DNA of 64,000 nt from Zychaea mexicana (lineage: Eukaryota; Mucoromycota; Mucoromycetes; Mucorales; Lichtheimiaceae). Each line of letters begins with the position of its first letter. The first letter of the stretch is position 1. The stretch lies in the NCBI RefSeq assembly GCF_025766255.1, contig NW_026516672.1, forward strand, positions 434,001-498,000, in the 5' to 3' direction. Positions 26,765 to 41,623 of the stretch are shown piece by piece. Under the pieces are notes generated by a model. The model did no database searches and was not told where the DNA came from. It saw nothing but the letters and a program-made list of their open reading frames with translations. A program made the translations under genes and the position numbers.

Positions 26765-27739
26765 GACAATAATGACTTGTACCGGTAGACGTGATAATAA
26801 TGTTAGACGCGGTCAGAAAGTAACAGAAGAGAAAAGAAAGAAGAAAAAGGAAAAGGTAAAAAAACAAGGACGCATGCGTCCCCTTGCCCTCTCTCACTTA
26901 TCATATAAACACAACGACTGCGTTTGCTATTTATTGTTGATTGATATAGTTTTCGTTCGTCTTGCATGTCAGTTTGCGCCGAGCACAGCTCTTCCGCGCA
27001 TACTATTTTGGTTACACAGAGAGGAGCTCTTTGTTTTCAAAGTTGGACCAAGCACTCTTGCCTCTTCACCATGTCCTATACTGTATTCTTTCCTTGCTCT
27101 TTCACTAAGTGACAGACATGCAGTACATGTCCAGCTTCAACAAAATGTTGCGTAGCCATTGTTTTGTATATGTATAGTCAGGCCACATTCCATTAAGGGA
27201 TGATGTGAGTTTTGTTTTTTGCTTGCCCTCTTAACTTTTCTTTTGCTAACTATGTTAGTAGCGGCGCAGCATATTCACATAGGAGCAGAAGAACTCCTTT
27301 TTTCCTTTGTGACGATAGAGATTTTATAATTATCTATGTACAAATAAACGAAAATTTAATACGTGCTGTACTGGAATTGGATTTTATACAAACCCGAGCC
27401 TTTTTAATTTTGATGACAACAATATGCCCAAAAAATAAGACCACTACACGGATTAGGAGATCACGAAGTAAACACCAGTGCATTATGTAATTCCAATAAA
27501 AAAATCATGCAACCTAACGCATAGGAAAAGGTTAAATTCTATATTGACTGTTTCTGCATAGGATACGCTATAATGTCACTTGTCTCTTAAGCACTTTTAA
27601 TTATGCAGAGTAGCTCAACATACTCGTATGACTTTTTAACAAACGTATACTGTAATTACGTAATTAATTCCAAGACTATAATGATATGTCTCCATTAAAT
27701 ATTTTACCAAATTATATGACCGATGCTGCTTTTTACTCG
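26765..27739. other. Intergenic, rhomboid promoter and AT-rich DNA
   Basis: A purine-rich stretch directly upstream of the rhomboid start is followed by AT-rich sequence without recognisable genes. Open frames on the plus strand at 26373-27155 run antisense to the rhomboid first exon and its promoter and look like chance. Confidence 0.5.
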
Positions 27740-28942
27740 AGTGGTATTGGAAATCCTATCGTACGCCAGTAACCGATGTATATTTCCAAAACATTAGCTC
27801 AAAATCCAGAGCTTTAGCCAAAGCTGGTGCCATTTGGATCGTCTGTTCCGTCTCCCAAACAAATGTAAACTTGTCATTCCCGTCCATTGTACTGTGCTTT
27901 GCTTCAAAAAACCGATTTGACATCGTTATGCAGAATTATCAAAGAGCTTGATTATTTCATCGATCCATTTAGACGGTGATACGAAGTCAAATTCCATTCC
28001 ACATCTTTTCATGGTATCTTATACTTCGGATCATTTGCCGATGTTGGATTTACAATATGAAAGAGCTCTTGCTTCAGCTAATCCCCAGCAGTATAGTAGC
28101 TTTCACGGCATTGGCCTTGAGTATATTTTCAACGATACTAGCAGAGGCAAAATCCACCGAGCCAGTTGACTCTGTAATTCTTCATGTCGATAATCATATG
28201 CATTTGGGATCCACCAAGCATTAACAATGCTGGATAAGGCTGGTCTGTGCCCGATACAGCGTTCTCTGTGTCGCCGATCACTTGATTTATGCGCTCGACA
28301 ATTCTTGGTCTTGATCAAATAATCAAAGAAATGCTTAACAACGTACTTAACATATGCGTAGCCCATAGGCATGACTATGTTTGGATTATTGGGTGCTGCC
28401 TTCTCAAATTGCGTTCCACGTTCCATCCCGCAGTAAAGCTGACACTAAATATGACATAGACATGCATCGGTTCTCTTTGCAATATGCAAATTTATCAAGT
28501 TGTATCAACCACGGATCATTTCGCGCTCGTAGTGCTCGACAGATTGTCGCATGTCCATGCACCACGCACAATGCTGGACGATTGTTACTTGACTTTTCAG
28601 TTTTGCATAGGTGACTTGGTTCCATCCCAGGCACGGTTCGTCGTTTAGCAGCATTGGTAGCGTTTCAACCTTGGGCGATTTAAAAGATGATACATCAAGC
28701 AGATAGTCGCGAAAAGCATTCATGAGTCGTCCAGACAATTCATCGTTGCTACCACGGATAAAATAGTAGATCTTTTTGACTTGTGGCGAGAGAATACAAT
28801 CACATAGCATAAACAATTCCAGGGAGCCAATTGCGCCAGACAGCATTATCGTCTGCTGCTCATTGTGCGCATTTACCGCATGCTTGCTTAGCAAACGGAA
28901 AATCAGCATCTGCTCGATTAATTCAATCGTTGAGGATGGCAT
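27740..28942 (-). pseudogene. Decayed thioester-reductase (NAD-binding_4) domain of an adenylate-forming reductase
   Basis: Read on the minus strand, several frames in order give pieces of one domain. Around 28860-28800 is a damaged Rossmann loop (SGAIGSLELFMLC, where the family has TGATGSLG). Then come SPQVKKIYYFIRG, WNQVTYAKLKSQVTIVQHC and SVEHYERE; then GYAYVKYVVKHFFDYL with the Tyr-X3-Lys pair near 28350; then INQVIGDTEN, LGGSQMH and finally APALAKAL near 27800. The order matches the reductive-release domain of NRPS-like and aminoadipate-reductase-like enzymes. Frame changes and stops between the pieces, plus the lack of adenylation and carrier domains upstream, mark it as a pseudogene fragment. 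Confidence 0.75.
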
Positions 28943-30088
28943 TTACAGTCGTTATCGTATCTTTCTTTGACCCTTAAAGCAAATCATCAGTCTTATTGTA
29001 TAATTAGATTACTGTATATGAGCACCAGTGGTTTAAACCACTTTACTTACGTAGTAGCGTACATTGAGGGCTGTGGCTATTGCGATAAAAAATGCTTCAA
29101 CGGCATGCATGAAAAGAAGGCTTTTCATATTGCATGACTCCGTGACTGACAGCAAAAAAGTGCTATGTAATAAAAGTAGAAATAATGGCAAGCATAAGCG
29201 TATGCAACGTCCATATTATAGCGTAGTACGCAATGCCATATATAGAGACAGTAAGATGAGAGGACCAGTGAATAGTCAAGGTTGTAGCTAATTTTTAGGA
29301 AGGACAGAGTGAGGCCAGGGGAGTCAAGACGGGCAGGAAGATGATAACGCAGCAAGGTCACCGAAAAAACCATATCCAAGACGAGCACCGTTATAATTAA
29401 AATATCAAACTAAATATCATTTGGTAGGCAGGAAGTGCAAAATGGTAGTTATACCGTGAACGATCACACTGAAACGATCATCGACAAGATTTTGTATCTT
29501 CCATTCAGTCAAAGATCAACATTGTTCCGATATAAGCACTAACTCAAGATCTAGTGCAAAAGAAGTAATGTAAGCACAACGTCAAATTTTGACGGGAGCC
29601 CCATAATATATGCTTTAATGACAGTATAGCTAGCCAAGACGTTCGATCTTGGGCACACATAACTACCATCACTTCCAAAAGACAATTGGCGGTTAACCAT
29701 TATTTAGCAGTTCTTCTTTCTTTCTCCTTGTAATTGCTTCAGTTGATGTTCTTGTGCAATAGGTCACTATCATTACCTTTTGAAAATCCACTTTGGCTGC
29801 TATATATACAGTATGCAAAGTTTGAACACAAAAAAAAAATCCCAAAGTTACACTGGAACTCTAAATATTTGAGTTTTTGCATGACCGGCGGCCACAAGAA
29901 AAGATGTATATTTCGAATGCAAATCGCAGTTATGCTTTCGGAAAAGCAGTTCGTGCACAAAGCACTAAAAGGGGGTGGATTAAGTAGCACAGTAATAAAC
30001 GACTGTGCCAGTCGGGCTAATCCTGATCTCAAAGCGCAGACTAGTTAGTAAGATAGTAGTGTAGTAAGTTTACTATACTACTGGTGTT

Positions 30089-30090
<2 letters not shown>

Positions 30091-30123
<33 letters not shown>
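30091..30123. repeat. (TC)n microsatellite
   Basis: An uninterrupted TC dinucleotide run of about 33 bp in intergenic DNA. Confidence 0.9.
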
Positions 30124-30125
<2 letters not shown>

Positions 30126-30889
30126 ATTTTTTCTGTACACCCCTTCTTGAAACTATATATTTCAGTGTGTAGTAGCATTATAATATAGTATGTACTACGC
30201 CCTACTATATATCATATATTGTTATTGAGTCCCTGAAATTCGAAAATTACCCGGAAGAGAAGAAAAAGATTGCGAACAATCGTTATTTCATTTTGAGGAG
30301 TGGAGGAGAGAACTCTGCTTGTCATTAATATATATTAGTTCCCCTACTTGGTTGATTACTACAGACAATAGCTTAAATAGTTGGCAGTAGCAGCAGTAGC
30401 AGAAGCAGGGATTATGTTCTTCTGCTTGCTTTAATCCTTTCAATAAAAAACAGACCAGATCATCGAGACAATAGCGGATATCTGAGCTTGTTACGGTTCT
30501 TGTTCGCGCGCAAAAAATAAAACGTAACGTAAGAGTATAACTTTAAAAGCTTCTCCTTTTCCCCTCTCCCGTCTTCTTCGATTCGAAGCCTACAAAGACC
30601 GAGGAGAAGGAGCCTGTATTGTAGTATCAACACAGCAGTATTAGTAGGAATAGTGATCTAATAAAGGGCAACGATCCCTTAACTTAGTGGAACTAGAGTC
30701 GCCCACCCATGCCCAAAATCAGAGTAGACATGATACTCCCGCGTCGTCCATAATATATTATCATGCATTACCCGCTACAAGAAAGCCTCCAAGGCTCGAC
30801 ACCATTTCAAGAAACTCCCCAAAAGCGGTTTTTGCTATGGCAACAAGCAACGTTCTGTTGCTGCTGTTGTTGTTATTATCATTAATGGA

Positions 30890-30918
30890 TGCTTGTTGTT
30901 GTTGTTGTTGTTGTTGGG
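30890..30918. repeat. (TTG)n microsatellite
   Basis: A run of TTG/GTT triplets upstream of the phosphatase gene. It creates Gln- or Cys/Val-rich shadow frames that are not genes. Confidence 0.8.
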
Positions 30919-31523
30919 TGGCAGCGCAACCTCCACATTTGGATTCTTGCACGTGATCGGATATTCACTTCACCTTCTTGGTTCCTTGAAATTGAGCGTG
31001 CCCTTGTCTCCAGTTACGAGTTCTACTATACTACTGAACGACTACTATTACAATTCCAGCTTGACACATTTCTTTTTTCTTCCACGGCATTCAAACTCGG
31101 ATAAAGGCAAACCCTCCAATTTGCAACCCTTTCTTACTGCACAATTCTGATTCGACTTGCTATTGTTTCGGCCGATCTCTCAGCAACCAGTTTTTCTTTG
31201 GTGGGAGGCCACAACAACGTTTTTGAAAGCATATAGCCAAGACCAAGAAAACGGTCTTGAACGAGAGAGAGCATAGAAAAGAACGGTTCCTTTTTTTTTT
31301 TTTTACCAAACCTCGTTGTCTTTCTTTTTCAAACAAGCTACTCTTTTTATTATTTCCAATACTACTACTACTACTGCTCTATTGCTATTACTGTTGTCAT
31401 ACCACTTCCCTTTAGTGCCATAATCCTCTTTCTCCCGATTGTTGCTCTTCTTCGTCTACCGAACAACCATTGCTACTTCCTTCTCCTCCTCCTTTCTCTT
31501 TATTCCTGCTTCTTCATATTTTC

Positions 31524-33222
31524 ATGTCACAAACGCAGATTGTCCAACCTCAATCCGGCGAACCACTGTCAAAGACGTCTGCCCAAACTACAACCACTGC
31601 ATCGACCCATCTCACACAAGTGGCTCCTCAGGATTCCGCAAAGACCACTCCCTCCAGAAACAAAGGTAATGCGACAAGAGTTACTTGGAATTTTACTGGA
31701 GATGATTTACTTTTTCTTTTCTTTTCAAATAACGTTGTTGTTTCTCATATTTTGATTTCTTATTGAATATTTCAGCTAAACATGTCGATCCACATTATGT
31801 GAAATCCCCTCTTCCTGGCAGCGGTACCCCGCCAAACGGTAATAGTCGACCTGCGTCGAGAACAGGCTCGTTAAAGGGCCTGAAAGGCAACGGATTTCTG
31901 TCGCTGTTACTGTGTTGCACATTTGGCGCCGGTTCGTTTCTCGATAACAGCGACAAATCGGCTGTATTTTCTCGGCACCGGAAAAAGAATGCAAACAATA
32001 ATCGGCATAGTCGTGCCAGCACCGCTACCGCAAGTACGTCCGGCGAAAAGGCAGCAGCAGCAGTGTCAGTAGCGGCAGCAGCAGTAGCGGCACCAACATC
32101 AACAACGTCCGCCACAAAGTCACCAACATTACCAAAGATCGTTACAAGTCCTACAGACCTTGCCAACGTTGATCCTTCCAGAGCTTCCGCGGATCATCAA
32201 GACAGTCCCGACACTGGGTTCACATCAGCCACGCCACGCTCAATACCTCCCCAATCGCCAGAGGTATGTTTTTTTATTACACTCGTGGATGCTGTCGTAT
32301 GTGTCTTGATTATGTGTCATGATTTTTTTATGTGTGTGCTATGACAAATATAGGGCCAGATCATGTGGCTGCTGCCACCTCTGGCTACGGAGCACACAGG
32401 GCGAAAGTGCCTGGTATTGGATCTGGACGAGACGCTCGTCCACAGTTCATTCAAGGTATGTGTAATGTAGATATGAGTGCAGGAAAAAAGGGAATTGATC
32501 ATTGAAACGTTCGTGTTTGTTTTCTGCTTTAGATTATACCAAATCCAGATTTTATCGTGCCTGTGGAGATTGACAATCAGTATCACAATGTGTACGTGCT
32601 CAAGAGACCTGGTGTCGACGAGTTCATGCGGAAAATGGGTGAGGTCTATGAAATCGTTGTGTTCACTGCAAGCTTATCAAAGGTAAACTAAGTGATGGAA
32701 GATCTTTTTTTAAACAACCACTCCCCTTTTCAGACACCTAACCCCCAAATGAGATACTTCCCCTCCTCTGTTGTCTCAATTACTAACCGGTGGTGATGAT
32801 CATAATGATGATCGCCTTTTCTCTCAGTATGCGGATCCTGTTTTGGACATGCTGGACATACACAAGGTCGTAACACATCGACTTTTCCGTGAATCTTGTT
32901 TCAACCACAAAGGAACCTATGTCAAGGTAAGAGTCTATTATTAACAGCCAAAGGGAAAGAGAGAGGGGTATTTGCTAATGGTGTATTGGATGCTTAGGAC
33001 TTATCACAGCTCGGACGCGACCTGTCACAAACACTCATTCTGGACAATTCGCCGGCGAGCTACATATTCCATACAGCAAACGCAGTCCCGGTGTCGACGT
33101 GGTTCAGCGATCCGCATGATACGGAGTTGACAGACCTGGTTGCATTTCTGGAGGATCTGACTGTGGTGGACGACGTAACACTTGTACTTGACAGCACAAT
33201 CGATCCTGGCTTGCCTACCTGA
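31524..33222 (+). CDS. FCP1-homology (SCP/Psr-type) protein phosphatase
   Basis: Six exons: 31524-31665, 31776-32263, 32354-32455, 32533-32682, 32828-32926 and 32998-33222 give 401 residues. The C-terminal 190 residues are an HAD-type CTD small phosphatase domain: the catalytic [10 protein letters not shown] has nucleophile Asp233 and general acid Asp235, with [20 protein letters not shown] and ILDNSPASY following. The N-terminal 210 residues are Ser/Thr/Ala-rich with a hydrophobic LSLLLCC patch near residue 90. A similar double cysteine in Psr1/SCP proteins is thought to be palmitoylated, so plasma-membrane location is plausible. Yeast Psr1/2 act in salt stress; that role here is inference. 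Confidence 0.92.
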
Positions 33223-34732
33223 TAGCTTTCACCGTCTTTCCCACCCTGTTCGTTGCTCTTCTCTCTATATATAATTACACACTTTATATATATCACCTCG
33301 TCGTTGTTACTGACTGCTGCTCTTCCACCCCCTCTCTGTCTCTGTCTCTGTCTCTTCCTTCCACAACCCAGCCCTTTCCTTTCTTCTTTTTCCAACCGCT
33401 CGTTTTAACGCAATCGCTCACTTAACTTTATCTCCTTTTTCCTTTCCCCCCCTCTTTCCAACCCCCTCCAAAATCATACTTAGCACTCGTTCTTTTATTT
33501 TGCATACTTGGTCTCGTAAAACCACACGCACACAATTTCGCCTTTTCTCTCAAACCCCTTTTTATTTCCAATAAGGCGCCGGAAAACCAAATCTGTTCTT
33601 CTTTTCACACACACGCACACACAAACATCATCCGTATCGTAGTATCCCACCATTTTGTTACTATCTAACTCCTCGTAATCTTCAACCCCCCTTCAATCCT
33701 CTTCAAATTCTTTCTGTACTACATCTGGTCACATCCATCAGTGTTGTTTTCTCTTTTTCTTTTCTTTTATAACCGGCAACTTATATGTTCGAGCTTGTTC
33801 CGCAGAGTGTATCCTTCTATCCCCATTTTACTTACTTTTCTACTTTTTTTGGATCATTTCTTCCCTCTTTATTATACCTTTTTTTTCTTTAAAAAAAGCT
33901 TGCTACGCATGTTTGAGAATCGTAAAAACAACAGCAACGTTCAGTACTTTTTTTAACAGTTGATTGGCGCTGGCAGTCCAAACAGTAGAGTAGTAGTTAT
34001 TGACGTATACCGGGGCAACAAGAGCCTGCATGTGTAGTCAACATCACATGCTCACTGAGAATTACAAGATTGATTTGTTAGTTACATACGTAGTAGTTTC
34101 CTTGTTCCACAATTACAAAATCAAATCAGCTGTCACAAGTAAAACGAGTGTCTCAATAACGTGCAGTTTCGTGGTATCTGACCGATCGTATCATGGCAAC
34201 AATAGTCATAGCAACAAGTGATCTCCATGGCAACCGCCATGGTAGATCATGTATGATTTTGAATGCTGCTGAATCATCTCTGATCTCGCTTATTTCCAGG
34301 TCAGTTTATCTATTTCAAACAGAGCAACCGAGAGACAACTTATGGAAAGGTTTAATCTCTTAAAAAAGATGTGTCAACATATCGGTTTTTTTTGTACCAC
34401 TGTCGATTGTTCCCACCATCCACACCGTTCAACTTGGATTACAAAATGGTCCCTGGACGTCCACCTGCATGTGTGTGGGCCAACTTATCATCGGAACCAC
34501 CCTTTTCCGCAGGTACGGGATAGTGTGTGAATTCTGCGCTATAAGGTTTCTCTCTGAAATCAAGGCTTGACCATGAGGAGCTCTTAAAATCTCCGCTTGA
34601 AGCGAGTAATATTTCTATGTGGGGAAGATTATATAAGAGTCGTTCCTTTTCCACCTCTTTATTTTTCGTACCTTACATTTTCCTCCCATCCTCCCAACTC
34701 TTTTTGTTTAATACCTATCCGATTGTTACATT
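33223..34732. other. Intergenic, CT-rich 3' UTR and lactate-dehydrogenase promoter
   Basis: Pyrimidine-rich to about 33960, then mixed sequence. Near the right end TATATAA at 34630-34636 is a good TATA box about 100 bp before the ATG at 34733. Three RYGGCAAC-like half-sites cluster at 34192-34234. No gene is seen. Confidence 0.5.
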
Positions 34733-36537
34733 ATGAAAACCGTTTCACCCGCTGAAGTTGCCAAGCACAAGTCCAAGAGCGACGTCTGGGTCATTATTCA
34801 CGGCAAAGTATACGATTTGACCAAGTTCCTTCCCGAGCATCCTGGTGGTCAAAAGATCATCATGAAGTACGCTGGTCGTGACGCTACCAGTGCTTTTGAG
34901 CCCATCCATCCTCCAGACATTATTGACCGCTTCTTGTCGCCCGAAGTGTGTATGGGTCAAGTCGATGCTGCCGCTCTGGATGCTGTCGAAAAGGTTGAAA
35001 CCGAAGAGGAAAAGAAGTTACGCATTGCTCGTGAGAACAAGCCCAAGTTGGCTGAAATGTACAACTCTTTTGACTTTGAATGTAAGTTTGCTTTTGTCGT
35101 GAATATCATTGAGCACGCATAAATGAGCAAAAAATTTTAATCTGACGGTAAATGTATAAAATTGTAGCCGTTGCAAAGAACGTCCTTAAGCCTGACGCCT
35201 GGGCATACTACAGCAGTGGCTCAGACGACGAAATCTCGATGCGTGAGAACCACAACGCTTTCCACCGCATCTGGCTCCGTCCCCGTGTCATGGTCGATGT
35301 CGCCAAAATCAACATGAGCACGCAAATGTTGGGCACAAAGGTATCGATGCCGCTGTATATCACCGCCACCGCATTGGGCAAGCTCGGTCATCCTGATGGT
35401 GAAAAGGTCTTGACGCGTGCTGCTGGCAAGCGCGATGTGATTCAAATGATCCCCACCTTGGCTTCGTGCTCTTTTGACGAAATTATCGATGCCCGCACCG
35501 ACAGTCAGACCCAATGGTTGCAGCTTTATGTCAACTCGGACCGCGCAGTGACCAAGAAGTTTGTCGAGCATGCTGAAAATAGAGGCATTAAGGGCCTGTT
35601 CATTACTGCCGATGCTCCGCAACTCGGTAAGTTCTTGTGACTTTAATGGGTCCAGGGCGGAGAATTTCTAAGATTTATTGTTCCGGGTCTGATCTCTGCT
35701 GGGAAAAAAAATTACATCGTAGGTCGTCGCGAGAAAGATATGCGTCAAAAGTATTCGCAAGAAGCTCCGGATGAAATGGATAACGAGACTGTCAACCGTG
35801 ATGAAGGTGCCGCTAGAGCTATCAGCTCTTTCATTGACCCCTCGTTGAACTGGAAGGACGTCGCCTGGTTCAAGTCGATCACCAAGATGCCCATCATCAT
35901 TAAGGGTGTCCAGGTAAGATATTTTCGATTTACAGAGATGGTTGTTTGTCGATTCTAATGATAATCTATGCATTGCGTACCAGACTCCTGAAGATGCCGT
36001 GATGGCGTGGCGCAACGGCTGTGCCGGTGTTGTTCTTTCCAACCACGGTGGTCGCCAGCTCGACTTTGCCCCATCCTCCATTGAAATCTTGCCCGAAGTT
36101 ATCGATGCTTTGAAGCGTGAAGGATGTGATCCCAAGAAGGACTTTGATGTGTACATTGATGGTGGTATTCGACGTGGCAGTGACATTTTCAAGGCCATTG
36201 CATTGGGTGCTAAGGGTTGCGGCATCGGAAGACCATTCCTATTTGCCATGTCTGGCTATGGAGACCAGGGCGTTGAGCGTCTTTTGGAGCTGTATCAGGT
36301 ATGTTTATTCTACTAAAGCGAAGAAAACGTCAAAGTTACTCACGGCAATCTCTCTGCTTACAGAACGAATTGGAAATGTGCATGCGATTGATGGGCGCCC
36401 CCACTATTGCGGATATCACTCCCGAAATGGTCGACATCCGCAACTTGAAGGACCACTTTGTATCCAACCCTACCGATTATCTTGCCAAGCATGCCTACGA
36501 GAAGATGCATCCCCGCGGCAACTTGTCCAAGCTGTAA
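34733..36537 (+). CDS. CYB2: L-lactate dehydrogenase (cytochrome b2), FMN- and heme-dependent
   Basis: Five exons: 34733-35081, 35168-35626, 35723-35913, 35984-36298 and 36364-36537 give 495 residues. Residues 1-80 are a cytochrome b5 domain with both axial heme histidines, His36 in HPGG and His59. The rest is the FMN-dependent alpha-hydroxyacid dehydrogenase barrel: SNHGGRQ has the catalytic base His354 and substrate-binding Arg357, followed by DGGIRRGSDIFKA and GRPFLF. The enzyme oxidises L-lactate to pyruvate and passes electrons through its heme, classically to cytochrome c in the mitochondrial intermembrane space. Yeast Cyb2 has a long bipartite presequence; this frame starts directly with the heme domain, so location may differ unless an upstream exon was missed. 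Confidence 0.93.
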
Positions 36538-37309
36538 ATGATAAATTTTTTTAGATTCCCGTATATCTCTAATATGTGTACATTAGCCCATCTTTTGTTT
36601 GGGTGCCAAATATAAAAATATTTTTTACCATCTCAACAGAGCAAGCTAGCAGTATCTTCTCAACTACAGCGACATGTATGCAGCAGTAAAAAAAATTGTT
36701 GCGATGAAATTTCATTGGACAGGTGTCGCAGGTCTACAGAAAATCAGTCTTCGACATGCAAAACTTGATGTGTTTCGGCAGGCTCGGCGTCAATTTCTGC
36801 CAAAACGAACATCCTAGTAAAAAAAGAGCTCTTGCTTGAGAAAATAGAATGTTTGAGCCACATAATCAGTTTTGATCGTTCCATCGTTTATCACCTAACG
36901 ATACTGCTTTGATAGCTACTATGCAAGCAAGCAGGTTCAGTAGCAAGAAGAAGCGGCTTCGATAAGGCTAAACCGAGTAGATCGAATATTCGTGTTGATC
37001 TGTAGCTCCAATTATTCTTGCACAACATATCTTTTACTCGCTGGTTTTTTAAGAGTGCGCGCAAAAGTGTGGTGGTTTCCAGGAACGGTGGCGAGCCACC
37101 GGATTACTTTTTTTCTTTTTTTCAATCGCCGCGCTGCTGACTGTTACAGCAAGTGGGGCACACTCTGTACTTCCACTCATTCTCTTTCTTTTCAACTTGC
37201 TTAAAACTCGAACGTAGTAATACTCCACCTTCTCCACTCTTTTTTCTTTCTCGCTTGTCTCCCCATTTTTTTGAACCCCCCCTTTTATTCTCTCTCTTCA
37301 CACCTGCAA
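36538..37309. other. Intergenic, promoter of the forkhead gene
   Basis: About 770 bp with the lactate-dehydrogenase 3' UTR on the left and a strongly CT-rich leader immediately before the forkhead start. No gene is seen. Confidence 0.5.
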
Positions 37310-39562
<2,253 letters not shown>

Positions 39563-40854
39563 CCTGCCAATTTCTCCTTATTCTTCACCCCACTCTGACT
39601 CAAAATTGTTACCATCTTTGTGTGCTTTTACGCCATAGAAATAAAAAAAAAAGATCCATTGGTTTGAAATTGGACCACATATTCAGATTGAGCTATGTCA
39701 AAAAAAAATTGACGCCATACTACTGTACCGTGCAAAAATGGATGAGTGGTGAGATGAAAGATTTCCTGCTATATTGTCATTTCAAGCATGAGATGGACGG
39801 TAATATTTTCATATTGAAAACAATAACGTCAATAGAGAAACTGGAGGTTTAGTGAATATGTGAAATTATGCTAAATTTAGCCCGGTGTACTGCTGAATTT
39901 ACGCTACAACCATTTTCGTCTGACTGTTGTTACTGCCAGCACTATCTTTTGAAGTGTAGCGGGCAACTGCCAAGGAAAGCTCGGTTGCCTTTTGTAAAAG
40001 TAATATTAAGCGATCAGTCAGGAGGCCATCGTAACAATTTGGCAGTACTATAGAAAGCCTTGTTCTCTTCTTTTTACCAGTTTAATTGCTTCTGCATCAT
40101 CATGATAGTATCTGCTTTCAAGAATCCTTTGGCTGTTTTACAAAAGATCAAAAGTAATTATACATACACATCTAACTTGGATTGGGTTTTGGTAGCGTAC
40201 TTTTCCAAAAATCTTTTCTGTAGGTACATTTAATTATTGCCACATTTAGTGAGAATGAGAAACGGACAGCTACACTACAAAAGGCTAATTGATGCGAATG
40301 AATGAAAAGTTGCGTGTATCAGTAGCAGTAATGTTGAGAGACAGTAGCATGAGAGATTGGTGGCAAGACCCAACAAGTTGGATTATGTAACTTCCCTAAT
40401 GAGCTTATGTACTGGGCCTTTTATACTGCAAAGAAATCAAGGCAAACATCATTTAGTTTGGGTTGGCGATCTGGTTCGTGTATATGTGAATATGGGGATG
40501 GTCTGTTTGCTTTGCGATACGGTTTTTTATTTTGCCACCAGCAATTTGCAATCATTGTTGGTATAGTCGTGAAGGTAAACCAGCTGTATTGTTTTTGAGA
40601 GCACACATGCGAATGCACAGCCTACGGTTTTCTCGACGCCTCAAGCACAAAAAGGCTCATTTGCAACTACATAACTGCTCCAGAGAAAGCACCAACAAGT
40701 ACCAAGCGCAATGGCAGTAGGAAGATGTAAAAAAAAAGATCGCGTTTATTACAATCGTCACTCGATCTGCCCAATAGTTACAATTACATTATTTAAGAAA
40801 GTACAATAAGAAACCAAGTCTATTTGATGTTGCCTGACAAGTCGACCGACTTTT
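39563..40854. other. Intergenic, no gene recognised
   Basis: AT-rich sequence following the forkhead gene. No conserved-looking frame, RNA gene or repeat is visible until the repeat island begins near 40855. Confidence 0.5.
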
Positions 40855-41574
40855 ATGAATCCTTCGTTCCTCAAGGGAGGTTGCCCTCCCTTGTTCCCCG
40901 CAAGCCTCAGTTCCCGGCAGAACCTACACCTCTCCCTTTCTTGTCCACAAGCCTCAGTTCCCGACGGAACCTACTCCTCCACAGTGCCTACAAATAAAGA
41001 AACATCAAAAAGGTCTGCCAACGGCGGGAATATACGTACCTCGACTTTTATGAATCCTCCGTTCCCAAGGGAGGTTGCCCTCCCTTGTTTTCCGCAAGCC
41101 TCAGTTCCCGTCGGAACCTACTCCTCCACAGTTCCTACAAATAAAAGAAATATGATAGCACAAAGGTCTGTCAGCGGCGAACATATACGTACCTCCACAA
41201 GGGAGGTTGCCCTCCCTTGTTTTCCGCAAGCCTCAGTTCCCGTCGGAACCTACTCCTCCCTTTCTTGTCCGCAAGCCTCAGTTCCCGACAGAACCTACTC
41301 CTCCACAGTTCCTACAAATAAAAGAAATATGATAGCACAAAGGTCTGTCAGCGGCGAACATATACGTACCTCCACAAGGGAGGTTGCCCTCCCTTGTTTT
41401 CCGCAAGCCTCAGTTCCCGTCGGAACCTACTCCTCCCTTTCTTGTCCGCAAGCCTCAGTTCCCGACAGAACCTACTCCTCCACAGTTCCTACAATTAAAA
41501 GAAATAGCACAAAGGTCTGTCAGCGGCGAACATATACGTACCTCTTTGCACACACTCTCGCTTTCAGTTTTTGA
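40855..41574 (+). repeat. Tandem repeat island with hairpin-forming units
   Basis: Four related units carry a perfect hairpin: CAAGGGAGG, loop TTGC, CCTCCCTTG. They sit at 40872-40893, 41066-41087, 41198-41219 and 41375-41396. The hairpins are followed by one or two copies of a GCAAGCCTCAGTTCCCG module, itself able to pair GTTCC with GGAAC. The spacing is 194, 132 and 177 bp; the last two are multiples of three. One plus-strand frame stays open for 239 codons and repeats a PQASVPVGTYSS-like motif. Whether it is translated is unknown; internal AT-rich linkers look noncoding. Confidence 0.85.
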
Positions 41575-41623
41575 GGAAGATAAAAAACCAAGATGAAACT
41601 AAGAATTTTGCAACTGTACAAAA

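Larger units (their letters stand above)
28943..31523. other. Intergenic, no gene recognised
   Basis: AT-rich sequence with scattered short frames. The part next to the pseudogene may hold more of its remains, but I cannot identify any. The last kilobase is rich in CT and TTG runs and probably holds the promoter of the phosphatase gene. Confidence 0.5.

Noticed and set aside
26373..27155. 260-codon plus-strand open frame
   Set aside because: It runs antisense through the rhomboid first exon and promoter and has no recognisable domain.
40855..41574. CRISPR array
   Set aside because: The units are long, unequal and tandem without unique spacers of constant size, and the genome is eukaryotic.
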